Below, piece after piece: positions 42,393 through 52,311 of a stretch of DNA of 64,000 nucleotides. Under the pieces are notes generated by a model that searched no databases, was not told the DNA's origin, and saw only the letters and a list, made by a program, of their open reading frames with translations. This DNA comes from Desulfopila aestuarii DSM 18488 (lineage in GTDB: Bacteria; Desulfobacterota; Desulfobulbia; Desulfobulbales; Desulfocapsaceae): NCBI RefSeq assembly GCF_900143695.1, contig NZ_FRFE01000004.1, positions 1-64,000 on the forward strand. The letters are read 5' to 3'. Made by a program: the position numbers and the translations under genes. Each line of letters opens with the position of its first letter. Position 1 is the stretch's first letter.

Positions 42393-44321
42393 ATGGAACT
42401 CAACTCCCGCATACCCTCAGGCCCCCTTGCAGATAAATGGGACAACCATAAGTTCGCCAACAAGCTTGTCAATCCGGCTAACCGCCGGAAATTCTCTGTA
42501 ATTGTGGTGGGCACCGGACTTGCTGGTGCCTCGTGCTCGGCAACCCTTGCTGAACAAGGCTACAAGGTTAAGACGTTCTGTATTCAGGACAGTCCGCGCC
42601 GGGCCCACTCCATTGCCGCCCAGGGCGGTATCAACGCCGCAAAGAATTATCAGAATGACGGCGATTCGATCCATCGACTTTTTTACGACACCATCAAGGG
42701 TGGCGATTTCCGTGCCAGAGAGGCTAACGTCTATCGTCTGGCCCAGGTGGCCAACAACATTATCGATCAGTGCGTTGCCCAGGGAGTGCCATTTGCTCGA
42801 GAATATGGCGGAACCCTGGCAAACCGGTCTTTCGGCGGTGCACAGGTATCGCGTACTTTCTACGCGCGCGGCCAGACCGGACAGCAATTGCTACTTGGTG
42901 CCTATGGCGCCCTTTCCCGGCAGATCCATAGTGGCGGAGTAACCATGTATACCCGCAGGGAGATGATGGACCTGGTTGTTGTCGATGGCAAGGCCCGCGG
43001 CATCACGGTCAGAAATATCATTACCGGACAGATTGAAAGTCATTCAGCGGATGCTGTTATTCTTGCTACCGGTGGTTACGGCAACGTCTATTTCCTTTCC
43101 ACCAACGCCATGGCCTCCAACGTGACGGCAGCATGGCGGGCGCATAAGAAAGGTGCTGGCTTTGCCAACCCCTGTTTTGTCCAGATCCACCCCACCTGTA
43201 TACCTGTTCATGGCGATTACCAGTCAAAACTCACATTGATGAGTGAAAGCCTGCGAAACGACGGCCGGGTCTGGGTACCAAAAAAAGTTGGAGATACTCG
43301 CCCTCCCGCCCAGATCCCCGAGTCGGAACGCGATTATTATCTGGAAAATAAATATCCGAGTTTCGGCAATCTTGTACCGCGCGACGTTGCCTCGCGTAAC
43401 GCCAAAGAGCAATGCGATGCCAACAAGGGGGTTGGCTCCACCGGTCTCGCCGTTTACCTTGACTTTGCCGACGCGATAAAACGGGACGGTGAGCAGACAA
43501 TTTTCAAGAAATACGGCAATCTTTTCCAGATGTATGAAAAGATTACCGACAGTAATCCAATGCAGGAACCAATGATGATCTACCCAGCGGTCCATTATAC
43601 CATGGGTGGACTATGGGTTGACTACAACCTGATGACCACCATTCCGGGTCTCTTTGCCATTGGAGAGTGCAACTTCTCTGATCATGGCGCAAATCGGCTG
43701 GGGGCAAGCGCCTTGATGCAGGGTCTCGCTGATGGATATTTTGTCATCTCGCCAGCTATCGCCAACTATTTTGGCACCACCAGTATTGAAAAAATCTGTG
43801 AAGATCATGTTGAATTTGCGGGCTCACGTGAGAGCGTCAATAATCGACTGCAAAAGATTATGCGTAATAGTGGTCGTGGTCCAAACGGGGCTGTGACTGT
43901 TGACGAAGTTCACAAGGAGCTCGGCAAACTCATGTGGGACCATTGTGGCATGGCGCGCAACAAGGAAGGCCTCGAAGCTGCCCTCTACAAGCTTCCTGAG
44001 ATTCGCCAAAAATTCTGGGATAAGGTCTATATCCCCGGTTCCGGCTCTGAATTGAACCAGTCGCTTGAGCGTGCTGGCCGCGTCGCCGATTTCCTCGAGT
44101 TCGGCGACATCATGATTCGGGACGCCCTGGAGCGTGGGGAATCATGCGGCTGCCATCTTCGCGAGGAGAGCCAGACTGAAGAGAATGAAGCAAAACGTGA
44201 CGATGCCAACTATAGCCACGTCTCTGTGTGGGAGCACAAAGGCGTCGACCAGTTGCCGCAAATGCACAAGGAGGAATTGGTCTTCGAGAACGTCACACCG
44301 AGCCAGAGGAGCTATAAATAA
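42393..44321 (+). CDS. sdhA: succinate dehydrogenase/fumarate reductase flavoprotein subunit
   Basis: The protein has 642 residues. The FAD site GTGLAGAS lies near 40-47. The covalent FAD His is His72 in [11 protein letters not shown]. Substrate residues lie in HPTCIP near 269 and in the capping domain. The C-terminus has [20 protein letters not shown]. The ATG at 42393 has AAGG upstream. Second gene of sdhCAB. Confidence 0.96.
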   Translation: MELNSRIPSGPLADKWDNHKFANKLVNPANRRKFSVIVVGTGLAGASCSATLAEQGYKVKTFCIQDSPRRAHSIAAQGGINAAKNYQNDGDSIHRLFYDTIKGGDFRAREANVYRLAQVANNIIDQCVAQGVPFAREYGGTLANRSFGGAQVSRTFYARGQTGQQLLLGAYGALSRQIHSGGVTMYTRREMMDLVVVDGKARGITVRNIITGQIESHSADAVILATGGYGNVYFLSTNAMASNVTAAWRAHKKGAGFANPCFVQIHPTCIPVHGDYQSKLTLMSESLRNDGRVWVPKKVGDTRPPAQIPESERDYYLENKYPSFGNLVPRDVASRNAKEQCDANKGVGSTGLAVYLDFADAIKRDGEQTIFKKYGNLFQMYEKITDSNPMQEPMMIYPAVHYTMGGLWVDYNLMTTIPGLFAIGECNFSDHGANRLGASALMQGLADGYFVISPAIANYFGTTSIEKICEDHVEFAGSRESVNNRLQKIMRNSGRGPNGAVTVDEVHKELGKLMWDHCGMARNKEGLEAALYKLPEIRQKFWDKVYIPGSGSELNQSLERAGRVADFLEFGDIMIRDALERGESCGCHLREESQTEENEAKRDDANYSHVSVWEHKGVDQLPQMHKEELVFENVTPSQRSYK

Positions 44322-44392
44322 GCTGCTGACACAAATACTTCGGTCACGTTTTTCAAGCTTCAACCAGAACCCAATACAGGTAGAGATACAAT

Positions 44393-45148
44393 ATGAGCAC
44401 CATAGACCTTACCCTGCAAATCTGGCGTCAGAAGAATTCTGATTCTCTTGGCAATTTCGAAACGTACACCTTAAACGGTATCAGTACCGACATGTCCTTT
44501 CTTGAGATGCTTGATGTGTTGAATGAACAGCTGACGAAAGAGGGCAAAGAACCGGTTGCCTTCGATCACGACTGTCGTGAAGGCATCTGTGGGCAATGTG
44601 GTTCAGTCGTCAATGGCGTGGCCCATGGCCCGGAAAAGGAAGTAACCCTTTGTCAACTGCATATGCGGAATTTCAAGACCGGGGATAAGCTGGTAATCGA
44701 GCCGTTTCGCTCAAGAGCTTTTCCCATAAAACGAGACCTGCTTGTTGATCGTTCGGCCTTTGACAGGATTATCCAGTCAGGCGGCTATGTTTCGGTCAAT
44801 ACCGGCGGTGTTCCCGACGGGAACACGATCCCCATTCCGTCTCAGGTTGCTGAGTTGGCAATGGACGCAGCGGCATGTATTGGCTGCGGTGCCTGTGTTG
44901 CCAGTTGTCCAAACGGAGCCGCTATGCTCTTTACCAGTGCCAAGGTGAGCCAGTTGGCGCTCTTGCCCCAAGGTGACTCCGAGCGAAAAAAACGCGCACT
45001 TGCCATGGTGGAAACTATGGACAAGGAAGGCTTTGGCAACTGTACCAATCATAAAGCGTGTGAGGCGGTATGCCCTAAAGCGATCTCAATCCGCAATATC
45101 GCCCGGCTGAACAGGGAATATGCCAAGGCCATCTTTACTGAAGGATAG
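44393..45148 (+). CDS. sdhB: succinate dehydrogenase/fumarate reductase iron-sulfur subunit
   Basis: The protein has 251 residues. The [2Fe-2S] ligands are in [11 protein letters not shown], with a fourth Cys in VTLCQLH. The [4Fe-4S] and [3Fe-4S] ligands are in [15 protein letters not shown] and [12 protein letters not shown]. It passes electrons between the flavin of SdhA and the haems of SdhC. Last gene of the operon, followed by a terminator. Confidence 0.96.
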   Translation: MSTIDLTLQIWRQKNSDSLGNFETYTLNGISTDMSFLEMLDVLNEQLTKEGKEPVAFDHDCREGICGQCGSVVNGVAHGPEKEVTLCQLHMRNFKTGDKLVIEPFRSRAFPIKRDLLVDRSAFDRIIQSGGYVSVNTGGVPDGNTIPIPSQVAELAMDAAACIGCGACVASCPNGAAMLFTSAKVSQLALLPQGDSERKKRALAMVETMDKEGFGNCTNHKACEAVCPKAISIRNIARLNREYAKAIFTEG

Positions 45149-45174
45149 CACGCAGGCAGAGAATTGAGTATATT

Positions 45175-45214
45175 AGGGCCTGCGCGCTATCCAGCGCTCG
45201 ACAGGCCCTTTTTT
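45175..45214 (+). terminator. intrinsic terminator of the sdhCAB operon
   Basis: The outer stem AGGGCCTG/CAGGCCCT encloses a second stem GCGCT/AGCGC, followed by six T. It lies 27 bases after the sdhB stop. Confidence 0.9.
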
Positions 45215-45280
45215 ATTATGAAGCTTTCTTGTCGTTTCGGAAGGTTTTACTTTGGCAGTAATTCTTAGAAACATATTTAT

Positions 45281-46312
45281 ATGCATTATACCGTTGTCAT
45301 AGCCGGAGCCGGTCCCGCCGGCCTTGCCTGTGCCAAAATTCTCGCGGAGAACCGTTTCGACGTCCTTGTTCTTGAGCGAAAGCCTGTGGTCGGGCCGAAG
45401 GTTTGTGCGGGCGGCATTACCTGGTCTGGGCTCATCAACAGGATTCCTGGTCAACTAGAAGAGAAGCGATTTCTCAGCCAACAGATCCATACCCGGTTGC
45501 AAAACGCCAAGATCACAGAACAGGAGCCGATAGTTGCGACGGTCAACCGGCAAAAACTTGGCCAGCATATGGCCAGACGAGCTCTTCACTCCGGGGCAAA
45601 AATCAAAACCTCTTGTCAGATTCAAACCATCAATCAGAACTCTCTCGTCTGCCTTGATCGACAGTCACATGCGAAGAGTACGATAACTTTTGACTATCTG
45701 GTGGGTGCTGACGGTTCCAGCTCTCTGGTTCGTCGTTTTCTTGGACTCGATATTGAGAAAATGGGGATCGGAATTAACTATCAGATTCACCGCCATCTTC
45801 ATCAGATGGAGTGGCACCTGAGCAGAAAGTATTTTGGCAGTGGTTACGGTTGGATCTTTCCACATTCAGAAACCGCCTCAATAGGGGCATACGCCGATCG
45901 AAGGTCGCTGTCCGCTCAGCAGTTGAAAAGTGGCCTTCTCGCCTGGGCAGCGACACGAGGTTTCGACCTGTCGAGATACAAGGCAAGCGCCGAATATATC
46001 AACTATGACTATCGCGGCTGGAAGTTTAACAATATCTTTTTAGCGGGTGATGCGGCCGGGTTCGCCTCAGGGCTTACCGGGGAAGGCATCTATCCAGCCA
46101 TTGTTTCCGGCGAGTATATAGCAAGACATATCGCAGAGCTCCCAGACAACATGAAAAATTTTAAGCGACTGATCAGGATGCAGAAACTGCATTCACGACT
46201 GGCAACCCTGGCTTTTAGAAGCGGTGTGTTCTCAGAACTTATCGCCGAGTCTGTAACTTTTGGCCTGCGCACCGGTCTGGTAAATTTCCGCAAACTGGAA
46301 ATGGCGCATTGA
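45281..46312 (+). CDS. geranylgeranyl reductase family flavoprotein
   Basis: The protein has 343 residues. The FAD site is GAGPAGLACAKIL near 7-19, then ERKPVVGPKVCAGG, then DYLVGADGSSS near 143 and FLAGDAAGFASGLTGEG near 250. These are the marks of the geranylgeranyl reductase/digeranylgeranylglycerophospholipid reductase family. In bacteria with menaquinone it may reduce polyprenyl chains. It stands alone after the sdh terminator, and the substrate is inferred only from the family. Confidence 0.85.
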   Translation: MHYTVVIAGAGPAGLACAKILAENRFDVLVLERKPVVGPKVCAGGITWSGLINRIPGQLEEKRFLSQQIHTRLQNAKITEQEPIVATVNRQKLGQHMARRALHSGAKIKTSCQIQTINQNSLVCLDRQSHAKSTITFDYLVGADGSSSLVRRFLGLDIEKMGIGINYQIHRHLHQMEWHLSRKYFGSGYGWIFPHSETASIGAYADRRSLSAQQLKSGLLAWAATRGFDLSRYKASAEYINYDYRGWKFNNIFLAGDAAGFASGLTGEGIYPAIVSGEYIARHIAELPDNMKNFKRLIRMQKLHSRLATLAFRSGVFSELIAESVTFGLRTGLVNFRKLEMAH

Positions 46313-46366
46313 TTTTCACAACCAAGGATTTCTGGTTCACCGTCGAAGCGCCAACCTCTGGAGATC

Positions 46367-46636
46367 ATGAAAGAGCGAAATAAGAAGAAAATACTGCTAC
46401 TCAACTGCGCCTTCATTCTGACAGCTGGCGGAATCCTGCTTTTTTTACTGAACGCCCCGGAGGAGACTACCGCCCATCTGCCTAAAGACGAGATTCACGC
46501 TAAATTTCATGAGATAGCAAGCAAGAAAGAAGCAGAAAAAAACTGCACTGATTGCCATAATGAAAACGGCGTTGCACCGCTCCCTGACGGACACCCCCCC
46601 AAATATCGTTGTCTCTTTTGTCACAAGAGAGACTGA
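46367..46636 (+). CDS. small membrane-anchored diheme cytochrome c
   Basis: The protein has 89 residues. A basic N-terminus (KERNKKK) and one hydrophobic segment (about 9-27) act as an uncleaved anchor or signal. Two CxxCH haem motifs follow: CTDCH near 60 and CLFCH near 83. The distal His ligands could come from the HLPKDEIHAKFH and DGHPP stretches. Small NapB/tetraheme-like modules of this kind pass electrons from the menaquinone pool to periplasmic partners. It may work with the nearby sdh or the flavoprotein, but this is only by proximity. Confidence 0.8.
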   Translation: MKERNKKKILLLNCAFILTAGGILLFLLNAPEETTAHLPKDEIHAKFHEIASKKEAEKNCTDCHNENGVAPLPDGHPPKYRCLFCHKRD

Positions 46637-46694
46637 ACTATTTCCGGTACACCGCTAACAATTCAAACGGTTCACTGCGAGTCACCATAAATCT

Positions 46695-46735
46695 AACCAG
46701 CTTGGCGATTCCTTTTGATAATCACAAAGCTGGTT
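46695..46735. terminator. hairpin between convergent cytochrome and pepN genes
   Basis: AACCAGCTT (46695-46703) pairs with AAGCTGGTT (46727-46735) over 9 bp around a 23-base loop. T-rich tails are weak on both strands. Its place between convergent genes supports a terminator role. Confidence 0.4.
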
Positions 46736-46740
46736 CTTGA

Positions 46741-49365
46741 TCACAAACTTTTTTTCACTATCTCAAAAATGTCGCCGGAGAGATTTTCTGTATTCACGAT
46801 ACGCTCCAGTTGATCCCGCATCATATGCTGACGCTCTCCATCATATTTTTTCCAGGTGGTAAACGGCGAGACCATCCGTGCACCAATCTGCGGATTGATA
46901 GTGTTCAACTCTATGATACGGTCAGCCAGAAATGCGTACCCCAAACCTTTGTGGTCATGGAAGCGGACATGATTCATGGCACAGAATGCCCCAACCAGAG
47001 ACCTTACTTTATTGGGATTCTTCATTGAGAAAACGGGATGGCTCATCAATCTCTTCACTTCATCCAGTGTATCCTGGCGTTTCGAGGTAGCCTGGATAAT
47101 AAGCCACTTATCCATGACCAGCGGGTCGTTACGCCATAACTCATAAAAATCACCAAGAATTTCCTCGCGGACATCGAGCTCGCTGTTGGCAATAATTTGC
47201 AGAGCGCTGACGACATCTGTCATATTCTTAGCGGTTTCATACTGGGCCAGACACCGGTCGATTATCTCCTGCGGAGGAGCATCGATCGCCATAAGATAAT
47301 CGAGGGCGATATTTTTCAAGCTCCGCTTGCCCATAGCTTCTGGTGTAAGTTGATACTCTGCTTCGTCATTTTCAAGATAGAGGGCCGTGAATTTATCAAT
47401 TAACCTTCCTGCTAGCTCGCGCTTAACGAAATTTCGAGCAGCGTGCAGATTATCGGGGTCGATCACTGTCATCTGTCCAGCAAGATATGTTTCCGATGGC
47501 AATTGCAGTGCTTGGCCCAGTAAAGCCTTGTCATTCTGTCCGCCGGAAATATTCGCAGAAACTGCCGTCAAATACTGATCATCAAGTACTGGTTGACCGC
47601 CTGCCTGCAATGCTTCTAACGCGGCAAAAATGACCTGTTCAGCCAATTGAAAAGCGGCTTCGCAACGGTTATACAAATCACTGTCATGGGCCATGAGAAA
47701 GGCAAGTTCTTCTTGTGACTGGAAGGGCTTTACCCGCACCGGTGCAGAAAAATTCCTGAGGAAAGAGACTACGGGTTTCTGTTCGATACCGTAAAATACA
47801 AAGGTTTCCTCGGCTTCTTTCAGTTCAAGAACAAGAGTGTCGTCGTCGGTTATGCGAATATCCTTACCATCCTGATCAAGGAGACCGATTGCCACCGGCA
47901 GGTGAAACGGCTTCTTCTCTGGTTGACCGGGCGTGGGGGGGCAGGATTGCTTCAAATTTAAGCTATATTCCTCTTTTTCCGAATCGAAATGCTCCGACAC
48001 CTCTATTACAGGGGTTCCTGACTGGCTATACCAACGAGTAAATTGGTCGAGATCGTAGTCGTTGGCATCCGCCATGGACGCCACAAAGTCATCACAGGTC
48101 ACGGCCTGCCCGTCATGACGGGCAAAATAGAGATCCATGCCTTTGCGGAATCCTTCAGCGCCAAGCAGCGTGTGCATCATACGGATGACTTCAGCACCTT
48201 TGTTATAAACTGTGGAGGTGTAGAAATTGTTGATCTCAACATAAGAGTCTGGCCGAACCGGGTGGGCCATCGGTCCACTGTCTTCGCGGAACTGTCCGGT
48301 TCTGAGTATCCGTACGTCGTCGATGCGCTGTACCGGACGAGAATTCATATCTGCGGAAAACTCCTGATCCCGGAAGACGGTAAGCCCTTCCTTCAGGGAA
48401 AGCTGGAACCAGTCACGACACGTCACCCTGTTTCCTGTCCAGTTATGGAAATATTCGTGAGCAACCACCCCTTCAATTCCGAGATAATCGTTATCGGTGG
48501 CAGTTTCGGGAAGAGCAAGGACATATTTGGAGTTGAAAACATTCAGTCCTTTATTTTCCATGGCCCCCATATTGAAGTCATCAACAGCTACGATCATGAA
48601 AATGTCGAGATCGTACTCAAGTCCGTACACCTCTTCGTCCCACCGCATCGCCTTTTTTAGCGACAGCATCGCATGATCGCACTTGGTGATATTACGTTCC
48701 TCCACATAGATACGCAGGCAAATATTTCGCCCGGATTTTGTGGTGAAGAAATCCTCAATATAACGAAGGTCGCCGGCCACCAGTGCAAAGAGATAGGAAG
48801 GTTTGGGAAAAGGGTCGTGCCATACCGCGTAATGGCGACCATCTTCTAGTTCCCCTTCATCAACCTTGTTACCGTTGGAGAGCATCACCGGACAATTGCT
48901 CTTGTTGCCTTCAATCCGGGTAGTAAAAGGCGCAAGTATATCTGGGCGATCAATATAATAGGTGATTTTCCTGAATCCTTCCGCCTCACACTGGGTGCAG
49001 TAGTTGCCATTGCTCCGATAAAGACCTTCTAGGAGTGTGTTTGCATCGGGCCGTATCCGGGTAGCGATCTCAAGAGTGAAACTGTCACCGGGTGCTGTAA
49101 GGGACAGACCTTTTTCGTTCACCTGATACATATTGGCAGCGAGTTCATCACTGTTGCAGCGAATCCATAACAACTCCAGGTCTTCGCCATTCAAAAACAG
49201 TTGATCGCCCTCTTCTCCGGCGTCTGGGTTTTTGCGAAATCTGGTTGTGGCGAAAACGTCGGTGTGGTCGTCTTGGAGTTGAAAGATAAGAGAAATCGAT
49301 TCGACAATAAACGGTGGGACGCGATAGTCTTTCCGATAAATTGTTGGATGTTCCACATTCTTCAT
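46741..49365 (-). CDS. pepN: aminopeptidase N (M1 family)
   Basis: The protein has 874 residues, close to E. coli PepN. It has GAMENKGLNVF near 262, the zinc motif HEYFHNWTGNR near 298 with a Glu 19 residues later (LKEGLTVFRDQEFS), and a C-terminal alpha-solenoid domain. No signal peptide is present, so it is cytosolic. It removes N-terminal residues from peptides during protein turnover. Confidence 0.95.
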   Translation of the reverse strand: MKNVEHPTIYRKDYRVPPFIVESISLIFQLQDDHTDVFATTRFRKNPDAGEEGDQLFLNGEDLELLWIRCNSDELAANMYQVNEKGLSLTAPGDSFTLEIATRIRPDANTLLEGLYRSNGNYCTQCEAEGFRKITYYIDRPDILAPFTTRIEGNKSNCPVMLSNGNKVDEGELEDGRHYAVWHDPFPKPSYLFALVAGDLRYIEDFFTTKSGRNICLRIYVEERNITKCDHAMLSLKKAMRWDEEVYGLEYDLDIFMIVAVDDFNMGAMENKGLNVFNSKYVLALPETATDNDYLGIEGVVAHEYFHNWTGNRVTCRDWFQLSLKEGLTVFRDQEFSADMNSRPVQRIDDVRILRTGQFREDSGPMAHPVRPDSYVEINNFYTSTVYNKGAEVIRMMHTLLGAEGFRKGMDLYFARHDGQAVTCDDFVASMADANDYDLDQFTRWYSQSGTPVIEVSEHFDSEKEEYSLNLKQSCPPTPGQPEKKPFHLPVAIGLLDQDGKDIRITDDDTLVLELKEAEETFVFYGIEQKPVVSFLRNFSAPVRVKPFQSQEELAFLMAHDSDLYNRCEAAFQLAEQVIFAALEALQAGGQPVLDDQYLTAVSANISGGQNDKALLGQALQLPSETYLAGQMTVIDPDNLHAARNFVKRELAGRLIDKFTALYLENDEAEYQLTPEAMGKRSLKNIALDYLMAIDAPPQEIIDRCLAQYETAKNMTDVVSALQIIANSELDVREEILGDFYELWRNDPLVMDKWLIIQATSKRQDTLDEVKRLMSHPVFSMKNPNKVRSLVGAFCAMNHVRFHDHKGLGYAFLADRIIELNTINPQIGARMVSPFTTWKKYDGERQHMMRDQLERIVNTENLSGDIFEIVKKSL

Positions 49366-49806
49366 CAGGGATGGTTCCTTTTATAAAGAAGATCTTCTTT
49401 GGCTGGTCATGTTTTTGCCTGTTGACAGCTAAGGCACGACAATTATATTCATGACTGCTTTAACATAGTTGCTTAGCGTGTCGTATTGTATTTGCAACAG
49501 ACGAATATACTACGTATTGGACGCTATAAAGAATTACACATCCTGCCTAAAAGACAGGAGTGTGGAATGTAAACATATTCGTCCTGGGCCAGAAAACATC
49601 ATACTGTTTTTTACGCAACGACTCTGAATTCAACTTGTTTCTTAAATTGCAACCCGGCTTAATCACATTGTCTTCAGATTTTTTCCTGAACGAACAGAAT
49701 CGTCTTCTGAGGCAACTTGATAAAGATAACGAAGAGTTGGCATGTTGAGTGATTTCAGGATGAACCTTAAGTATTTTACCCAAGAAAACAACTGAGAAAC
49801 CTTCCA
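49366..49806. other. intergenic region between pepN and dapL
   Basis: About 440 bases between divergent genes. Two overlapping short frames on opposite strands (49547-49807 minus, 49560-49748 plus) show no ribosome-binding site or family. It should hold both promoters; none was assigned. Confidence 0.45.
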
Positions 49807-51033
49807 ATGATTACAATTAACGAGAATTATCTTAAGCTACAGGCATCCTATCTTTTTTCCGACATCGCAAAACGCGTTGCGTCTTTTCAGGAAAAAAATC
49901 CCGACCGTGAAGTAATCAAGCTCGGTATCGGCGATGTTACTCGTGCCCTGCCGAAAGCCTGTATCGATGCGTTCCATAAGGCCGTTGACGAGATGGCGGT
50001 TGACGCAAGCTTTCGGGGCTATGGTCCCGAACAAGGGTATGCGTTTCTTCGTGAAGCTATAGCTAAAAACGATTTCCACGCAAGAGGTGCAAATATCTCG
50101 GCCGATGAGATTTTTGTCAGCGATGGCGCAAAATGCGATACCGGCAATATCCAGGAACTCTTTTCTCAGGATATCACCATAGCGATTCCTGATCCGGTCT
50201 ATCCTGTGTATCTTGACACCAACGTAATGGCGGGCAGGACGCTTAACTTTGAGGATGGTCGTTTTAAAGGAATCGTCTATCTTGACTCGACCAAAGAAAA
50301 CAACTTTGTCCCTGCCCTGCCCAAAGAACCTGTCGACCTTATTTATCTCTGTTTCCCAAACAACCCTACCGGTTCCACCATCACTAAGGAAGAGTTGAAA
50401 ACCTGGGTGGATTATGCGCGAGCCAATAAGGCGCTGATCCTTTTCGATGCAGCTTATGAAGCATTTATTCAGGATGAGTCGCTGCCGAAAACCATCTATG
50501 AGATTGAGGGCGCAAAAGAGGTAGCCATCGAGTTCCGCAGTTTCTCAAAAAGCGGTGGCTTCACTGGAACACGCTGTGCATTTACCGTTGTGCCGAAAGA
50601 ATGTGTGGCTTACGATACAACAGGCAAAGTCCACTCGGTGCATGCGTTATGGAATCGTCGACACTGCACAAAGTTCAACGGTGTCTCCTACCCCGTTCAG
50701 AAGGCAGCCGAAGCTCTCTACAGTGAAGAAGGCAAAGTACAGGCCAAGGAACTGGTGGATTATTACCTGAAAAACGCCGAGCTGATCTGTACCACTATGG
50801 AAGAACTTGGCTTTACCTATGACGGCGGCAAAAACTCACCGTACGTATGGATCTGGGGCAACATGGATTCATGGGAGTTCTTCGACATGCTGCTGAATAA
50901 GGCCGGAGTGGTATGTACACCGGGAGCGGGATTTGGCAAGTGCGGCAATGGCTATATTCGCATCTCCGCCTTCAATAGCTACGAGAATGTCGTGAAAGCC
51001 ATGCAGCGTATTCGCGAGGCATTCGGCAAATAG
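49807..51033 (+). CDS. dapL: LL-diaminopimelate aminotransferase
   Basis: The protein has 408 residues. It begins [20 protein letters not shown], then [17 protein letters not shown]. The PLP Lys lies in [14 protein letters not shown] near 245. It converts tetrahydrodipicolinate directly to LL-diaminopimelate, the DapL route of lysine and cell-wall synthesis known from plants, Chlamydiae and Desulfobacterota. It is monocistronic with a terminator shared with ispH. Confidence 0.95.
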   Translation: MITINENYLKLQASYLFSDIAKRVASFQEKNPDREVIKLGIGDVTRALPKACIDAFHKAVDEMAVDASFRGYGPEQGYAFLREAIAKNDFHARGANISADEIFVSDGAKCDTGNIQELFSQDITIAIPDPVYPVYLDTNVMAGRTLNFEDGRFKGIVYLDSTKENNFVPALPKEPVDLIYLCFPNNPTGSTITKEELKTWVDYARANKALILFDAAYEAFIQDESLPKTIYEIEGAKEVAIEFRSFSKSGGFTGTRCAFTVVPKECVAYDTTGKVHSVHALWNRRHCTKFNGVSYPVQKAAEALYSEEGKVQAKELVDYYLKNAELICTTMEELGFTYDGGKNSPYVWIWGNMDSWEFFDMLLNKAGVVCTPGAGFGKCGNGYIRISAFNSYENVVKAMQRIREAFGK

Positions 51034-51069
51034 ATAGTTCTTTTCTGTCATTAGGTTTGAAGTGAAAAT

Positions 51070-51107
51070 AAAGGGAGGCGTAGCAATTCAATGCTGCGCC
51101 TCCCTTT
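51070..51107. terminator. bidirectional terminator between dapL and ispH
   Basis: The stem AAAGGGAGGCG/CGCCTCCCTTT has an inner AGCA/TGCT pair. T-rich tails lie on both strands (CCCTTTTCATTTC and CCCTTTATTTTC). It lies between convergent genes. Confidence 0.85.
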
Positions 51108-51132
51108 TCATTTCTTCTATCTTTTTTGATCG

Positions 51133-52056
51133 TTATAACGAGGCCGGACTGAAATGGACGGATTCCTCCAACCCTTCAAGGGTGAGGACCTCACCTGCTC
51201 CATGCTTGCGCAGGTATTCGACAACCCCTCGAACCAACCGTTCTGGAGCAGAGGCCCCGGCAGTAATACCCACCCTGTTAACCCCCACAATACTGTCCGG
51301 ATCTATATCCGAGTAATCATCGATCAGAAAGGCTATCGTTCCAGATTTGAGGGAAACCTCCCGCAACCTGTTGGAGTTCGAGCTGTTTTTTGAGCCAACC
51401 ACAAAAATAATATCGGTCATTTCCGCTAATGCTCTCACTGCATTCTGTCGATTTTCCGTTGCAAAACAGATGTTCGACTTCGGCCCTCTCAACTTCGGAA
51501 AGCGCTCGAGCAGTACCTGTTGTATGCCAACGATATCTTCCCGGCTGAGGGTAGTCTGGGTAACATAGGCAACCATATCATTGTCGTTCAAGGTAACAGT
51601 TCGCGCTTCATCGACTGTAGCGACAATATGAACCCCATCAGGGACCCTGCCGGCAGTTCCTTCAACTTCAGGGTGGCGATGATGACCGATAATAATGACA
51701 TCGCATTTTTCTTGGTGGTATTTTTCAACCATGCGATGAACGCTGCTGACCAACGGGCATGTGGCATCTATAGTGCGAAGACCGAGTCTGGCTGCAATCG
51801 CCTCTGTTTCAACTGATACACCGTGGGCACTGAAAATACAGATTCCCCCGCGTGGAATTTCCTGAAGCCGCTCGACAAAGATTGCACCGAGACTTTCAAG
51901 CTCCTGCAACACATGCTTGTTATGCACTATCTCATGTAGAACGTAGACCGGGCTACCATGGTCTCGAATTGCTTTTTTTACCGTCTCTATGGCCCGCTCC
52001 ACTCCGGCACAAAATCCACGGGGAGATGCGAGAATAATCTGAAACTTTTGTGCCAT
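51133..52056 (-). CDS. ispH: 4-hydroxy-3-methylbut-2-enyl diphosphate reductase
   Basis: The protein has 307 residues. Its three cluster Cys lie in SPRGFCAGVERAI near 16, DATCPLVSSVH near 99 and SNICFATENRQ near 198. It catalyses the last step of the MEP isoprenoid pathway with a [4Fe-4S] cluster. It lacks an S1 domain. Monocistronic. Confidence 0.96.
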   Translation of the reverse strand: MAQKFQIILASPRGFCAGVERAIETVKKAIRDHGSPVYVLHEIVHNKHVLQELESLGAIFVERLQEIPRGGICIFSAHGVSVETEAIAARLGLRTIDATCPLVSSVHRMVEKYHQEKCDVIIIGHHRHPEVEGTAGRVPDGVHIVATVDEARTVTLNDNDMVAYVTQTTLSREDIVGIQQVLLERFPKLRGPKSNICFATENRQNAVRALAEMTDIIFVVGSKNSSNSNRLREVSLKSGTIAFLIDDYSDIDPDSIVGVNRVGITAGASAPERLVRGVVEYLRKHGAGEVLTLEGLEESVHFSPASL

Positions 52057-52245
52057 ATATCCGCTCTTGACTCATCTGGTTGAATAGGAATTAGCGTTCA
52101 GCTATAAAAAGCTCATCTAAGCAACAATGTAGTCAAGTCGTGAAGAGTTTTCAAGCATACGAAACATGTGCACAAATACGGTTGTCCATCAATTCAAGGT
52201 CTGGCATTGGTGTACATGCCTGAAACATACATAGCAGGAAAAAGT

Positions 52246-52280
52246 CAGGGCCACACTGTTATAAAAACAGTGTGACCCTG
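52246..52280 (-). terminator. intrinsic terminator of the dctPQM genes
   Basis: Minus strand: CAGGG-T-CACACTGT pairs with ACAGTGTG-G-CCCTG over 13 of 14 positions with a 7-base loop, and is followed by CTTTTTCC. It lies about 30 bases after the dctM stop. Confidence 0.85.
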
Positions 52281-52311
52281 AGGTATCGTCAAGCTGTAAT
52301 GGGGTTGTATT

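Noticed and set aside
49547..49807. 86-residue leftward frame before dapL
   Set aside because: No start signal, low-complexity composition and overlap with another equally poor frame on the other strand.
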